Assembly: GCF_019511645.1 (NCBI RefSeq)
Contig: NZ_JAEUAX010000004.1
Coordinates: 124,001-188,000 of the forward strand
Direction: 5' to 3'
DNA length: 64,000 nucleotides
Origin: Microbacterium ureisolvens
Lineage (GTDB): Bacteria > Actinomycetota > Actinomycetes > Actinomycetales > Microbacteriaceae
Below the pieces are notes generated by a model. It did no database searches. It was not told the DNA's origin and saw nothing but the letters and a program-made list of their open reading frames with translations. Both the position numbers and the translations under genes were made by a program. How positions within the stretch are numbered: position 1 is the first letter of the stretch; every line of letters starts with the position of its first letter. Shown piece by piece: positions 1-8,623 of the stretch.

Positions 1-139
1 GGCCATCGGCGAACACCGTCTTGCCCGCGCCGTCGAGCCCGTCGATCGCGACGATGACCCGTCCCGCGGGGTAGCGTCGTCGCACCCGGTCGCGCAGTTC
101 GCGCCACAGCGTCGTGGTCGGAGTGACGGGCAGGCGCAT
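1..139 (-). CDS. P-loop uridine/nucleoside kinase-like protein, partial (cut by window edge)
   Basis: Only the first 46 codons are present; the gene runs off the left edge. The N-terminus carries a clean Walker A loop, GLDGAGKT, at residues 34-41, preceded by the hydrophobic strand VIVAID. This arrangement is typical of uridine kinase and related nucleoside or pantothenate kinases that phosphorylate small substrates with ATP in the cytoplasm. The ATG at 139 is supported by a TAGGCT hexamer six bases upstream and no Shine-Dalgarno, suggesting a leaderless mRNA. The substrate cannot be inferred from this fragment; the P-loop assignment itself is secure. Confidence 0.7.
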   Translation of the reverse strand, partial: MRLPVTPTTTLWRELRDRVRRRYPAGRVIVAIDGLDGAGKTVFADG

Positions 140-145
140 GCTCCC

Positions 146-151
146 AGCCTA
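146..151 (-). promoter_or_regulatory. -10 element TAGGCT of the partial kinase gene
   Basis: TAGGCT on the minus strand ends six bases before the ATG at 139, with no ribosome binding site between. Same hexamer and spacing as dxr and the asparaginase gene. Confidence 0.6.
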
Positions 152-255
152 CGGCCGACCGACGTCGTGCCCCGCCTGTGCGGTTGGTTGCGGTGACCTC
201 GCGGGGGCGGATCCGAGGACATCGGCAGTTTCGAGGAGCCCTCCGCCGCATGCAT

Positions 256-277
256 CCTCAGATCCGCGGATCTCCTC
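256..277. repeat. GATC-rich palindromic motif, downstream copy
   Basis: Contains the perfect 14-base palindrome AGATCCGCGGATCT (260-273) flanked by CCTC on both sides. Related words (GGATCTGAGG, AGATCTCCTCTGATCC) occur on the other side of the DUF559 gene. It lies 25 bases past that gene's stop and could act as a terminator hairpin or a binding or cleavage site. Confidence 0.55.
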
Positions 278-301
278 TTCCGCGACGGCGACGGATCACT
301 G

Positions 302-1138
302 TCATCGCGCCAGGTGGAGGCCCTGCGCCACCGCCCGCATGATGAGGTCCTGCACCTCCTCCCAACGATGGATCACCCGGTGGTAGCCGACGCGGATCAC
401 GTGGTACCCCATCAGCGTGAGGAGCGCATCGTGGGCGATGTCCTTCTCCCGCTGCGCCCCGACATGATGGCCACCGTCGATCTGCAGCACGAGCCGCTCG
501 CCGATCAGGAAGTCCACTGGCCGGTCGGCGATCCAGATCTGAGGTCGCACCGGCAGCCGCATCCACTTCAGTCGTGGCGGCACGAAGGACTCGAGCCCCG
601 AGTCCGACCACGGAGTGGCCACCTCGAGAATCCGGCGTGCCGCAGGGGGAAGGCGCAATCGGCGCATCACCTCCGGACCGACGAGCGACTTGTTGAGCGC
701 GGACTCCCATATCGCGAGCGCACGCTCGAACGGCTGACAACCGGCCGCGAGGACCAGCACGTTCTCGATCGGGTCCTCGAGGTGATCCGGATGCCGAGGC
801 ACGGCCGGTTTCGCCCAGTGCACGTGGGCGCCGGCCGGGCGCACGGCGCCGGAGTGGGACGGTGCCGCGACGTGCGGCGCCCCTTCGTGGAGCACCCACA
901 GCCCCAGGCGGCGCGCTTGCGTCACGCAGCTCAGCACCACGCCCGCTCGGGCGGCGGAGACGAGGAACGGGTCGGCGTCCGGCGTGGCCACCCACCCCTT
1001 GCGCAGGCGCACCAGGCCGCCGTCGGCCAACGCCCGGCGGATCATGTGCCGGCTCCAACCGTCGTCGATCAACGTCGACGTGCGCACCACTCGGCCGCGA
1101 GGCGTGCCGGCGGTGGAGGCATCCGTTGTGCGTGTCAT
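302..1138 (-). CDS. AbiEi-like winged-helix / DUF559 (PD-(D/E)XK nuclease-fold) protein
   Basis: A 278-residue protein. The N-terminal ~60 residues (TLIDDGWSRHMIRRAL...LVRLRKGWVA) resemble the winged-helix antitoxin domain of AbiEi-type type IV systems. The C-terminal ~100 residues carry the DUF559 signature VDFLIGERLVLQIDGGHH followed by a helix and the strand GYHVIRVGY, a Vsr/PD-(D/E)XK endonuclease-like fold. Such fusions are common in Microbacteriaceae and their role is unknown; no AbiEii partner is adjacent. The ATG at 1138 is preferred over an upstream TTG at 1198 because CAGACT lies six bases before it. Unusual palindromic GATC-rich motifs flank both ends of the gene. Family assignment is firm; nuclease activity is inferred. 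Confidence 0.8.
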   Translation of the reverse strand: MTRTTDASTAGTPRGRVVRTSTLIDDGWSRHMIRRALADGGLVRLRKGWVATPDADPFLVSAARAGVVLSCVTQARRLGLWVLHEGAPHVAAPSHSGAVRPAGAHVHWAKPAVPRHPDHLEDPIENVLVLAAGCQPFERALAIWESALNKSLVGPEVMRRLRLPPAARRILEVATPWSDSGLESFVPPRLKWMRLPVRPQIWIADRPVDFLIGERLVLQIDGGHHVGAQREKDIAHDALLTLMGYHVIRVGYHRVIHRWEEVQDLIMRAVAQGLHLAR

Positions 1139-1241
1139 CCGGCGAGTCTGCGCGTGCCGGCCGATCCGTCGCGCCCGTGGCACACGCCCGGTGGACAACC
1201 GGCGCGACCGGCCTCATGTGAAGGAACCGACACGGGCTCGC

Positions 1242-1316
1242 GGATCTGAGGGGATCTGCGAATCAGAGGAGACTCGGCCCGGGATCGCCCTCTGGCTCGC
1301 AGATCTCCTCTGATCC
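1242..1316. repeat. Inverted-repeat element upstream of the DUF559 gene and mutY
   Basis: Left arm 1242-1261 and right arm 1297-1316 are inverted copies matching at 18 of 20 positions, built of GGATCTGAGG and GATCTGCGA words. A second inverted pair, ATCAGAGGAGA at 1262-1272 and its complement at 1304-1314, is nested inside. It sits between the divergent DUF559 and mutY genes and shares words with the palindrome at 256-277. Confidence 0.7.
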
Positions 1317-1348
1317 GACGCCACGGCCGTCGGCCCGTCCCCCAGACC

Positions 1349-1354
1349 TAAGCT
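1349..1354 (+). promoter_or_regulatory. -10 element TAAGCT of mutY
   Basis: TAAGCT ends seven bases before the ATG at 1362; no SD lies in the gap, so a leaderless mRNA is likely. Confidence 0.6.
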
Positions 1355-1361
1355 GGAACGC

Positions 1362-2228
1362 ATGCCCGACCTTGCCGCACCACTGGTCGAGTGGTACCGG
1401 GCGAACGCCCGCGACCTTCCCTGGCGGCAGCCGGAATTCGGGGCATGGGGCGTGCTCGTGAGCGAGTTCATGCTGCAGCAGACGCCCGTGTACCGCGTCA
1501 TCCCGCACCTCGAGGCGTGGCTCGCACGGTGGCCGACTCCGACCGATCTCGCGGCGGCCGCCCCGGCCGATGCCGTGCGGCAGTGGGCGAACCTTGGCTA
1601 CCCGCGACGGGCGCTGTGGCTGCACCGCGCCGCGGTCGAGATCCGCGACCGCCACGACGGGGTCGTTCCGAGCGACATCGACGCGCTGCTCGCGCTCACC
1701 GGCATCGGCGACTACACCGCGAGGGCGGTCGCCGTCTTCGCCTACGGCGACCGGCACCCCGTGGTCGACACGAACACACGACGCGTGCTGGCGCGCGCAA
1801 TCGAGGGCCGGTCGCAGCCGGGGCCGCCATCGCGTCGCGACCTCGCCGCGATGAACGCGATCCTGCCCGAGGACCGCACAACTGCCGCCGTTGTCAACGC
1901 CGCGGCGATGGAGCTCGGAGCGACCGTCTGCACCGCGCGGATCCCCCGGTGCGACGTCTGTCCACTCAGCGATCGCTGCGCCTGGCTCGCCGTCGGTCGC
2001 CCTGACACGGGAGACGAACGCCGCAAGCAGGCGCCTTACGAGGGCAGCGACCGCCAGGCACGCGGGGCTGTGCTGAGGACGCTGAGGGATGCCGCGAACC
2101 ACGCGGTGCCGCTGGCCGACGTCGTGCCCGACTGGCCTGACGCGCTGCAGCGCGACCGCGCCATCGACTCGCTCATCGCGGACGGCCTCGCCGAGGCAGA
2201 CGACGGGATGCTGCGGCTCCCGGCGTGA
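1362..2228 (+). CDS. mutY: A/G-specific adenine DNA glycosylase MutY
   Basis: A 288-residue base-excision repair enzyme that removes adenine mispaired with 8-oxoguanine. The adenine-glycosylase motif SEFMLQQTPV contains the catalytic Glu (E35). The helix-hairpin-helix segment LTGIGDYTARAV (112-123) is followed by catalytic Asp D136 in VDTNTRRVLAR. Four cysteines with spacing C-x6-C-x2-C-x5-C (C190, C197, C200, C206) ligate the 4Fe-4S cluster. The protein is shorter than E. coli MutY and keeps only a small C-terminal tail instead of a full NUDIX-like 8-oxoG recognition domain, as is frequent in actinobacteria. The gene is monocistronic or weakly linked to the glycosyltransferase 106 bases downstream. 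Confidence 0.95.
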   Translation: MPDLAAPLVEWYRANARDLPWRQPEFGAWGVLVSEFMLQQTPVYRVIPHLEAWLARWPTPTDLAAAAPADAVRQWANLGYPRRALWLHRAAVEIRDRHDGVVPSDIDALLALTGIGDYTARAVAVFAYGDRHPVVDTNTRRVLARAIEGRSQPGPPSRRDLAAMNAILPEDRTTAAVVNAAAMELGATVCTARIPRCDVCPLSDRCAWLAVGRPDTGDERRKQAPYEGSDRQARGAVLRTLRDAANHAVPLADVVPDWPDALQRDRAIDSLIADGLAEADDGMLRLPA

Positions 2229-2334
2229 GTCACCGCCGGCGCCACTGGCGGTCGCAGTACGTATGGGGGAATATTGGGGCACGTGCGGCGGTGACGCCCA
2301 CAGCAGCGGGATCACCTCACCTGCCGGAGTCGCA

Positions 2335-3639
2335 ATGGCCTCCATCATCATTGCCAGCGTTCCCATCCACGGTCATGTCGTGCCCCTCCTCTCGCTTGCC
2401 AGAGGGCTCGTCGAGCGGGGCGACGACGTGCGGTTCCTCACCGGCACGCGCTTCCGCGATGCCGTTTCGGCGACGGGCGCCACGCACGTCGCGCTCCCCG
2501 CGGACGCAGACTTCGACGATCGGGATCTGCTGAAGACGTTTCCCGAGCTGGCGCGACTCTCGCCCGTCCGGGGCGTGGGGTTCTACGTCGAGCATGTGTT
2601 CACCAGGCCCGGCGTGGGTCAATACCGTGCGATCCAGGACCTCCTCCGGGCAGACCCGTCGGCCGCCGTCGTGGCCGACCCGACTCTCGCTGCCGGCGCG
2701 GTGATGACCCTGCTCCCCGCCCGCGAGCGGCCCGCCATCGTGGTGGCCGGGATCATCCCGCTCAATCTTCCCGGCAGAGACGTGCCGCCCTTCGGGTTCG
2801 GGCTCACACCGCGGGCGGGGTGGCCGGGGCGTGCCCGGAACGCGGTCCTGACCTGGTTCGAAGAGCGCGTCATCCTCCGGGGCGCGCGCCGCGCCGGCGA
2901 CGAGGTGCGCCGGGCAACCGTCGGAGCCACGAGAGCGGGCTCAGGCCTGGGGTGGGTCGGCAGGGCGGATGCCGTCGCCCAGTGCACCGTCGCTTCCTTC
3001 GAGTACCCGCGCCCCGATGCGAGCACGGTCGTCCGCTTCACCGGACCGATCGCCGAGAGCAGCGTCGATCACCACCGGGTTCCCGCGTGGTGGCCGGAGG
3101 TCTCGGAACACCGGCGCCCCATCGTGCACGTGACCCAGGGAACACTGGCCAACAACGAGATGGACGACCTGATCCGGCCCGCCGTGCGCGCCCTCGCCGA
3201 CGAGGACGTGCTGGTCGTCGTCGCGACGGGAGGCGCACCGGCGGATGCGCTCGGCGAGATGCCTTCGAACGTGCGAGTGGCCGACTTCCTGCCCTACGAC
3301 GTGCTCCTGCCTCGAACGTCGGTCTTCTTGACCAACGGCGGCTATGGCGGCACGCAGTTCGCGCTCCGGCACGGAGTGCCGATCGTGGTCGCGCCGGGTG
3401 GCGAGGACAAGAGCGAGGTCGCAGCTCGCGTCCAGTGGTCGGGCGTCGGCATCAGTCTGCGCACGCGGCGGCCGTCACCGACCAGGATCCGGGATGCCGT
3501 CCGCGAGGTCATCGGGGAGGCGTCCTACCGGCTGCGCGCGGTGGAGATGGCCGCGGAGATCGCGGCATCGCCGGGCACCGCCGGCGTCATCGACACGATC
3601 GACGACGCCGTCGCCCGCCACTCGCGCATCGCGAGCTGA
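2335..3639 (+). CDS. Family 1 (MGT/UGT-like) glycosyltransferase
   Basis: A 434-residue GT-B fold enzyme likely transferring a sugar from a nucleotide donor to a small lipophilic or macrolide-like acceptor. The N-terminus has the family feature HGHVVPLLSLARGL, and the donor-binding C-terminal motif reads LTNGGYGGTQFALRHGVPIVV (Asn replaces the more usual His before GG), followed by GGEDKSEVAARV. No signal peptide or membrane segment is seen. The ATG at 2335 has GGAG five bases upstream; longer in-frame readings overlap mutY and are not credible. The isolated setting, with no aglycone biosynthesis genes nearby, leaves the acceptor unknown. A detoxification or glycolipid role is possible. Confidence 0.85.
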   Translation: MASIIIASVPIHGHVVPLLSLARGLVERGDDVRFLTGTRFRDAVSATGATHVALPADADFDDRDLLKTFPELARLSPVRGVGFYVEHVFTRPGVGQYRAIQDLLRADPSAAVVADPTLAAGAVMTLLPARERPAIVVAGIIPLNLPGRDVPPFGFGLTPRAGWPGRARNAVLTWFEERVILRGARRAGDEVRRATVGATRAGSGLGWVGRADAVAQCTVASFEYPRPDASTVVRFTGPIAESSVDHHRVPAWWPEVSEHRRPIVHVTQGTLANNEMDDLIRPAVRALADEDVLVVVATGGAPADALGEMPSNVRVADFLPYDVLLPRTSVFLTNGGYGGTQFALRHGVPIVVAPGGEDKSEVAARVQWSGVGISLRTRRPSPTRIRDAVREVIGEASYRLRAVEMAAEIAASPGTAGVIDTIDDAVARHSRIAS

Positions 3640-3740
3640 CCCGGACGGGGTGGTCGACTCCGACTCGTCCGGCGCAGGTGCCCCTCTCCCTGGCAAGGAG
3701 GTCAAGGTCGAGGTGGGCCGCCGCGCGGCAGAGAACGCCG

Positions 3741-3772
3741 AAGGGGCGGACCGTCATAACGGTCCGCCCCTT
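3741..3772. terminator. Bidirectional terminator hairpin between the glycosyltransferase and rbfA
   Basis: A perfect 14-bp stem (AAGGGGCGGACCGT and its complement) closes a CATA loop. It lies between the convergent glycosyltransferase and rbfA genes, eight bases from the rbfA stop, and ends in TT on one strand and AA on the other. Confidence 0.85.
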
Positions 3773-3779
3773 CAGTGGG

Positions 3780-4214
3780 TCACTCGTCGTCGTCGAGCTC
3801 GCGCGGCTTGAGGTACGGGTCTGCGTCGCCGGCGTACGTCGCCGAGGCGGCGAGACCCGCGACCGCGGCGTCCCGCTCCTGCGCCTCGCGCAGCAGGTCG
3901 GCGATGTGCCCCGCGTTCTCGGGGATCGCGTCGGGGATGAACTCGAGCGACGGGGTGAGGCGCACATTGAGGTGCTTGCCCACCTCGGAGCGCAGCATCC
4001 CGGTCGCTGCCTTGAGCGCCTTGGCGGAATCCGCGCGCTCCTCGGCGGAGCCCAGCACCGTGTAGAACACGGAAGCGTGCTGCAGGTCACCGGTGACGCG
4101 GACGTCGGTGATCGTGACGAAACCCAGACGCGGGTCGCGCAGCCCCTTCTCGAGCCTCTCGGCCAGGATCACGCGGATGCGGTCGCCCAGACGGGCCTGA
4201 CGTTCCGAAGACAT
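3780..4214 (-). CDS. rbfA: Ribosome-binding factor A
   Basis: A 144-residue 30S maturation factor that binds 16S rRNA helix 44 and helps late small-subunit assembly. The sequence shows the RbfA KH-like fold: RLGDRIRVILAERLEKGLRDPRLGFVTITDVRVTGDLQHASVFYTVLG, followed by LRSEVGKHLNVRLTPSLEFIPD. The C-terminal ~25 residues are acidic and probably disordered. It is the last gene of the nusA-ylxR-infB-rbfA cluster, 66 bases after infB, and has its own strong SD (AAAGGAG, eight bases before the ATG). Transcription likely ends at the 3741-3772 hairpin. Confidence 0.96.
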   Translation of the reverse strand: MSSERQARLGDRIRVILAERLEKGLRDPRLGFVTITDVRVTGDLQHASVFYTVLGSAEERADSAKALKAATGMLRSEVGKHLNVRLTPSLEFIPDAIPENAGHIADLLREAQERDAAVAGLAASATYAGDADPYLKPRELDDDE

Positions 4215-4280
4215 GATGATGCTCCTTTCGAAGCGTGAGGGACGCCCTGACGATGCAGGACGCCCCTCACGTTGCGCGGA

Positions 4281-7103
4281 TTACGCGCGGGGCTTCTCGA
4301 CCATCTCGGTGGTCTCGATCTCGTCGCCCACCTGGATGTCGTTGTACTTGCCGAGGCCGATACCGGCTTCGAAATCGGTGCGGACCTCGGTGACGTCGTC
4401 CTTGAAGCGGCGCAGCGACTCGATAGCCAGGCCGTCGGCGATGACCACGCCGTCGCGGATGACGCGCGCCTTGGCGTTGCGCGTGATCGTGCCCGAGCGG
4501 ACGATGACACCGGCGATGTTGCCGAACTTCGACGAACGGAACACCTCGCGGATCTCGGCCACGCCCGACTGGACCTCTTCGTACTCCGGCTTGAGCAGGC
4601 CCTTGAGCGACTGCTCGACATCGTCGATCGCGTTGTAGATGACCGAGTAGAACCGGACGTCCACACCCTCGCGGGCGGCGCGCTCGCGCGCCTTCGTGTC
4701 GGGACGGACGTTGAAGCCGATGACGATCGCGTTGTCGATCGTCGCCAGGTTGATGTCGGACTCGGTGATCGCGCCGACGCCGCGGTGGATGATCCGCAGC
4801 TGGACGGAGTCGTCGACCTCGATCTTGAGGAGCGACTCCTCGAGCGCCTCGACGGCACCCGACACGTCGCCCTTGATGATGAGGTTGAGCGACTCGACCT
4901 TGCCCTCTTCGAGAGCGCGGGTGAAGTCCTCGAGCGAGATGCGCTTGCGGGCCTTGGCCAGCTGGGCGTTGCGCTCGGCCGCTTCACGCTTCTCGGCGAT
5001 CTGGCGGGCCGTGCGGTCTTCTTCGGTCACGATGAACGTGTCGCCGGCTCGCGGCACCGAGTTCAGACCCTGCACCTGCACCGGACGCGAGGGGTATGCC
5101 TCCTCGACCGGGTCGCCGTTCTCGTCGATCATCGCGCGCACGCGGCCGTAGGCCGTGCCCGCGACGATCGCGTCGCCGACGCGCAGCGTTCCGGACTGGA
5201 TGAGCACCGTGGCGACCGAACCGCGACCCTTGTCGAGCTTCGCTTCGATCGCGACACCGCGCGCGTCCTTGTTCGGGTTCGCCGTGAGATCCAGACCGGC
5301 GTCGGCCGTGAGCAGCACGGCGTCCAGGAGCTCCTGGATGCCGGTGTTCTGGCGAGCCGACACATCGACGAACAGCACGTCGCCGCCGTACTCCTCTGCC
5401 ACGAGACCGTACTCGGTGAGCTGCTGGCGCACCTTGGCCGGGTTGGCGTCGGGCTTGTCGACCTTGTTCACCGCGACCACGATCGGCACGTTCGCCGCCT
5501 GCGCGTGGTTCAGGGCCTCCACCGTCTGCGGCATGATGCCGTCGTCGGCCGCGACCACGAGGATCGCGATGTCGGTGACCTGCGCACCACGGGCACGCAT
5601 GGCGGTGAACGCCTCGTGACCCGGGGTGTCGATGAACGTGATGGCGCGGTCGATGCCGTCGTGCTCGGTCCAGACCTGGTACGCACCGATGTGCTGCGTG
5701 ATGCCGCCGGCCTCGCCTGCGACCACGTTGGTCTGGCGGATGGCGTCGAGCAGTCGCGTCTTACCGTGGTCGACGTGACCCATGACGGTCACGACCGGAG
5801 GACGGATCTCGAGGTCTTCCTCGTTCTCGGCCTCCAGTTCGGCGTCGAGGTCGAGACCGAAGCCCTCGAGGAGCTCCTTGTCTTCGTCCTCGGGCGAGAC
5901 CATCTGGATCTTGTAGCCGAGCTCGGCGCCGAGCACCTCGAACGTGGCCTCGTCCAGCGACTCGGTGGCCGTGGCCATCTCGCCGAGGTTGAAGAGGATC
6001 GTCACGAGCGTTCCGGGCTGGACGGTGTAACCGTTCAGGGCCTCGAGCTTGTCGGCGAAGTCTGCGATCGATGCGCCGCGGCGCATGCGGATGACCTCGC
6101 CGTTGCCCTTCTGGACGTTGACGCCGCCGACGACGGGCGCCGACCGCATCTCGAATTCCTGCCGCTTCGCCCGACGCGACTTGCGCTGCTTGGACTTGCC
6201 GCCGCCCTTGCCGAAGGCACCGGCGGTGCCACCGCCGGGACCACGGCCACGACCGCCGCCACCGCCGGGACGACCCGCGAAGCCGCCGGGTGCGCCCGCA
6301 CCGGGCGCGCCGCCGGGACGCTGGAAGCCGCCGCCGGCACCGCCGGGACGACCGGGGCCGCCGGGGCGCTGCTGGAACGGAGCGCCGGGACGACCGCCGC
6401 CTCCGGGCCGGCCGGCACCACCGGGGCGCGGAGCGCCCGGGCGCGGAGCTCCCGGACGCGGAGCCTGGGGACGCGGGATGTTGCCGGGGCTCGGGCGCTG
6501 GCCCATGCCCTGCGCCGAAGCGAACGGGTTGTTGCCCGGACGCGGGCCGGCGGGACGCTGGCCCATGCCCTGCGACGAGGCGAAGGGGTTGTTGCCGGGA
6601 CGCGGCGTGCCGCCCGGGCGCGGCGGCTGCGGCGTCGCGGACGCGGGGCCGGGCTTGGGCGCACCGGGCGTGGCCGGAGCAGCAGGCGCCTTCGCGGCGG
6701 GAGCCGCGGGAGCGGCCGGGGCCGGAGCAGCGGGGGCCTTGGCCGCCGGCGCAGCCGGGGCCACCGGTGCAGCCTTCGCCGCCGGAGCCGAGGGGGCAGC
6801 CGGAGCAGCAGGACGCGCCGGACCGGGCTTCGCAGCCGGGCCGGGACGACCAGCGGGCGCGCCGGGCTTGGCCGCAGGTGCAGCGGGTGCCGCGGCGGGC
6901 TTGGCCGCAGCGGGCGCGCCGTCAGCGGACTTGGCCGCGCCGTCGGCTTCGAGTGCAGCGCGGAGCTTGCGCGCTACGGGGGGTTCGATGGTGGACGAGG
7001 GGCTCTTGACGTATTCGCCGAGCGCCTTCAGCTTCTCGAGCGCGACCTTGCTGTCGACGCCGAGCTCGGAAGCGATCTCGTGCACGCGTGGTTTGGCAGC
7101 CAC
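4281..7103 (-). CDS. infB: Translation initiation factor IF-2
   Basis: A 940-residue GTPase that recruits initiator tRNA to the 30S subunit and promotes subunit joining. The N-terminal IF2N domain ([32 protein letters not shown]) is followed by a ~250-residue Ala/Pro/Gly-rich linker (about 55-310), a basic patch [14 protein letters not shown], and then the G domain: GHVDHGKT at 442-449, DTPGHE and NKVD. The C-terminal domains are complete. Within the linker a ~17-residue unit ([13 protein letters not shown]) is present twice. The GTG start at 7103 is set by AGGAG five bases upstream; that SD is partly buried in a hairpin (7111-7135). The length exceeds most bacterial IF-2 because of the linker, a feature usual in actinobacteria. 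Confidence 0.97.
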   Translation of the reverse strand: MAAKPRVHEIASELGVDSKVALEKLKALGEYVKSPSSTIEPPVARKLRAALEADGAAKSADGAPAAAKPAAAPAAPAAKPGAPAGRPGPAAKPGPARPAAPAAPSAPAAKAAPVAPAAPAAKAPAAPAPAAPAAPAAKAPAAPATPGAPKPGPASATPQPPRPGGTPRPGNNPFASSQGMGQRPAGPRPGNNPFASAQGMGQRPSPGNIPRPQAPRPGAPRPGAPRPGGAGRPGGGGRPGAPFQQRPGGPGRPGGAGGGFQRPGGAPGAGAPGGFAGRPGGGGGRGRGPGGGTAGAFGKGGGKSKQRKSRRAKRQEFEMRSAPVVGGVNVQKGNGEVIRMRRGASIADFADKLEALNGYTVQPGTLVTILFNLGEMATATESLDEATFEVLGAELGYKIQMVSPEDEDKELLEGFGLDLDAELEAENEEDLEIRPPVVTVMGHVDHGKTRLLDAIRQTNVVAGEAGGITQHIGAYQVWTEHDGIDRAITFIDTPGHEAFTAMRARGAQVTDIAILVVAADDGIMPQTVEALNHAQAANVPIVVAVNKVDKPDANPAKVRQQLTEYGLVAEEYGGDVLFVDVSARQNTGIQELLDAVLLTADAGLDLTANPNKDARGVAIEAKLDKGRGSVATVLIQSGTLRVGDAIVAGTAYGRVRAMIDENGDPVEEAYPSRPVQVQGLNSVPRAGDTFIVTEEDRTARQIAEKREAAERNAQLAKARKRISLEDFTRALEEGKVESLNLIIKGDVSGAVEALEESLLKIEVDDSVQLRIIHRGVGAITESDINLATIDNAIVIGFNVRPDTKARERAAREGVDVRFYSVIYNAIDDVEQSLKGLLKPEYEEVQSGVAEIREVFRSSKFGNIAGVIVRSGTITRNAKARVIRDGVVIADGLAIESLRRFKDDVTEVRTDFEAGIGLGKYNDIQVGDEIETTEMVEKPRA

Positions 7104-7108
7104 AAATT

Positions 7109-7135
7109 CTCCTGTCTGGGTCCACCCCGGACAGG
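7109..7135 (-). promoter_or_regulatory. Hairpin overlapping the infB ribosome binding site
   Basis: On the mRNA strand CCTGTC-c-GGG (7135 to 7126) can pair with CCC-a-GACAGG (7120 to 7111) across a five-base loop, nine pairs with one C/A mismatch. The last three stem bases are the AGG of the SD AGGAG (7113-7109). Folding would reduce infB initiation. Confidence 0.5.
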
Positions 7136-7195
7136 GCAGACCGTTATTGGCGGACGGGTCTCATTTCGAGCCGTTCACTTTGTTTCCATAGCCGT

Positions 7196-7447
7196 TCAGC
7201 CTTTTCGCTGTATGTGCTGTTCGATGGTCTGCGTGTCAAGCGGGCCTGACACACGCAATGCCCGCACGAAGGCGCGGCGCCGAATCGCGGCATCCACGCA
7301 CTCCCGCGTCTCGTGCACCCACGCGCCTCTTCCGGGCATCGATGCGCGCTCGTCGACGACGAGGACGGAATCGATGGAGACCACCCTGAGGAGGGTGGAC
7401 CGGGGAGCACGCGTGCGGCATCCGACGCACGTTCGTACAGCGATCAT
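7196..7447 (-). CDS. ylxR: YlxR/RnpM family RNA-binding protein (DUF448)
   Basis: An 83-residue protein of the YlxR family found between nusA and infB in many bacteria. It shows the family marks RTCVGCR near the N-terminus and PGRGAWVH in the middle, a small basic fold with a nucleic-acid-binding cleft. In Bacillus the homologue binds and modulates RNase P. The ATG at 7447 gives the expected short leader before RTCVGC. No SD is visible, and the word TAGAAT directly overlaps the start codon, so either coupling with nusA or a local promoter could drive it. It is separated from nusA by a GC-rich hairpin over the nusA stop codon. Confidence 0.9.
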   Translation of the reverse strand: MIAVRTCVGCRTRAPRSTLLRVVSIDSVLVVDERASMPGRGAWVHETRECVDAAIRRRAFVRALRVSGPLDTQTIEQHIQRKG

Positions 7448-7474
7448 TCTACACGCCCAGGCTGGGGACTCGGC

Positions 7475-7494
7475 GACCGGGGCCGCCCCCGGTC
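7475..7494 (-). terminator. GC-rich hairpin overlapping the nusA stop codon
   Basis: GACCGGGG (7475-7482) and CCCCGGTC (7487-7494) form a perfect 8-bp stem with a four-base loop. The stem includes the nusA stop (7493-7495). No U-tract follows in the direction of transcription, so partial termination, pausing or mRNA processing is more likely than full termination. Confidence 0.5.
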
Positions 7495-8482
7495 ACCCCT
7501 CCTCGAGGATCGAGTCCGGCTGGATGTCGATCTTCGCGCCGGTGAGCTTCGCGGCCAGGCGGGCGTTCTGGCCCTCCTTGCCGATCGCGAGCGACAGCTG
7601 GTAGTCGGGCACGAGCGCGCGCACGGCCTTGTTCGAGGCATCCAGGATGAAGCTCGACGTCACCTTCGCGGGCGACAGCGCGTTCGCCACGAACTTGGCG
7701 AGCTCAGGGTCGTAGTCGACGATGTCGATCTTCTCGCCCCCCAGCTCCTCGGTGACGGCGCGCACACGACGGCCGAGTTCGCCGATGCACGCGCCCTTGG
7801 CGTTGATCGACGGGTCGTTGGCCTTGACGGCGATCTTGGTGCGGTGGCCGGCCTCGCGCGCGAGCGAGACGATCTCGACCAGACCCGCGGGGATCTCGGG
7901 CACCTCGAGCGCGAACAGCTTGCGGACGAGTCCCGGATGCGTCCGCGAGACGGTGATCTGCGGGCCCTTGGTGCCCTTCGCGACCGAGGTCACGTACACG
8001 CGCAGGCGCGCGCCGTGCGCGTAGTCCTCGCCGGGCACCTGCTCCTCGGGAGGGAGGATCGCCTCCACGGTGCCGAGGTCGACGTGCACCATGCGCGGGT
8101 TGGGTCCCTGCTGCACGATGCCGGCGACGATGTCGCCCTCCTTGCCACGGAACTCCCCCAGCACAGCGTCGTCGGCGATGTCGCGAAGTCGCTGGCTGAT
8201 GACCTGCTTGGCCGCGAAGGCGGCGATGCGGCCGAAGTCCTCGGGGGTCGACTCCTCCTCGCCGACGACGGCGCCCTCCTCGTCGAGCAGCGGGATGAAC
8301 ACGGCAACGTGACCGGTCTTGCGGTCCAGCTCCGCGCGCGCCCCCGCCGGCAGCTCGCCGGTGGGCGAGGTGTGCTTGGCGTAGGCGGTCAGGATCGCCT
8401 GTTCGATGATGCGCACGAGCTCGTCGAAGGGGATCTCCTTCTCGCGCTCGACAGTCCGCAGCAGTCCGAGATCGATGTCCAC
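7493..8482 (-). CDS. nusA: Transcription termination/antitermination factor NusA
   Basis: A 329-residue RNA polymerase accessory factor. The N-terminal RNAP-binding domain ([30 protein letters not shown]) is followed by an S1 domain ([34 protein letters not shown]) and two KH domains ([28 protein letters not shown] and [19 protein letters not shown]). The acidic C-terminal repeats of the E. coli protein are absent, as in other actinobacteria. The GTG start has GGAGG about six bases upstream. The usual upstream neighbour rimP is missing; instead a divergent-looking 141-bp gap with its own -10 (8538-8543) precedes the gene. Confidence 0.97.
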   Translation of the reverse strand: MDIDLGLLRTVEREKEIPFDELVRIIEQAILTAYAKHTSPTGELPAGARAELDRKTGHVAVFIPLLDEEGAVVGEEESTPEDFGRIAAFAAKQVISQRLRDIADDAVLGEFRGKEGDIVAGIVQQGPNPRMVHVDLGTVEAILPPEEQVPGEDYAHGARLRVYVTSVAKGTKGPQITVSRTHPGLVRKLFALEVPEIPAGLVEIVSLAREAGHRTKIAVKANDPSINAKGACIGELGRRVRAVTEELGGEKIDIVDYDPELAKFVANALSPAKVTSSFILDASNKAVRALVPDYQLSLAIGKEGQNARLAAKLTGAKIDIQPDSILEEG

Positions 8483-8537
8483 AGTGGCCTCCGTATTCAG
8501 CTCTCACCAGCACGTCGACGCGCGCCGGAACCCTCCA

Positions 8538-8543
8538 ACATTA
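8538..8543 (-). promoter_or_regulatory. Putative -10 element TAATGT of nusA
   Basis: TAATGT on the minus strand lies 55 bases before the GTG of nusA, in the 141-bp gap left by the absent rimP. It predicts a short leader that contains the GGAGG ribosome binding site. The -35 is not evident. Confidence 0.4.
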
Positions 8544-8623
8544 CCGGATGCCGCGCCCGGCGGTTCTGCGAGCGCGCTCCACGTCGCGCGGCACCCCGAG
8601 GCGCCGCCCCGGGCGCGCCTCGA

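Noticed and set aside
302-1138. An AbiE type IV toxin-antitoxin system
   Set aside because: There is no AbiEii nucleotidyltransferase neighbour; the antitoxin-like part is fused to DUF559 instead.
256-1316. A transposon or CRISPR-like repeat around the DUF559 gene
   Set aside because: No transposase, target-site duplication or spacer array; the arms are short and imperfect.
4272-7604. A 1110-codon open frame on the plus strand across infB
   Set aside because: It is antisense to infB in a very GC-rich region that lacks stop codons; the protein has no recognisable domain and biased His/Arg/Asp composition.
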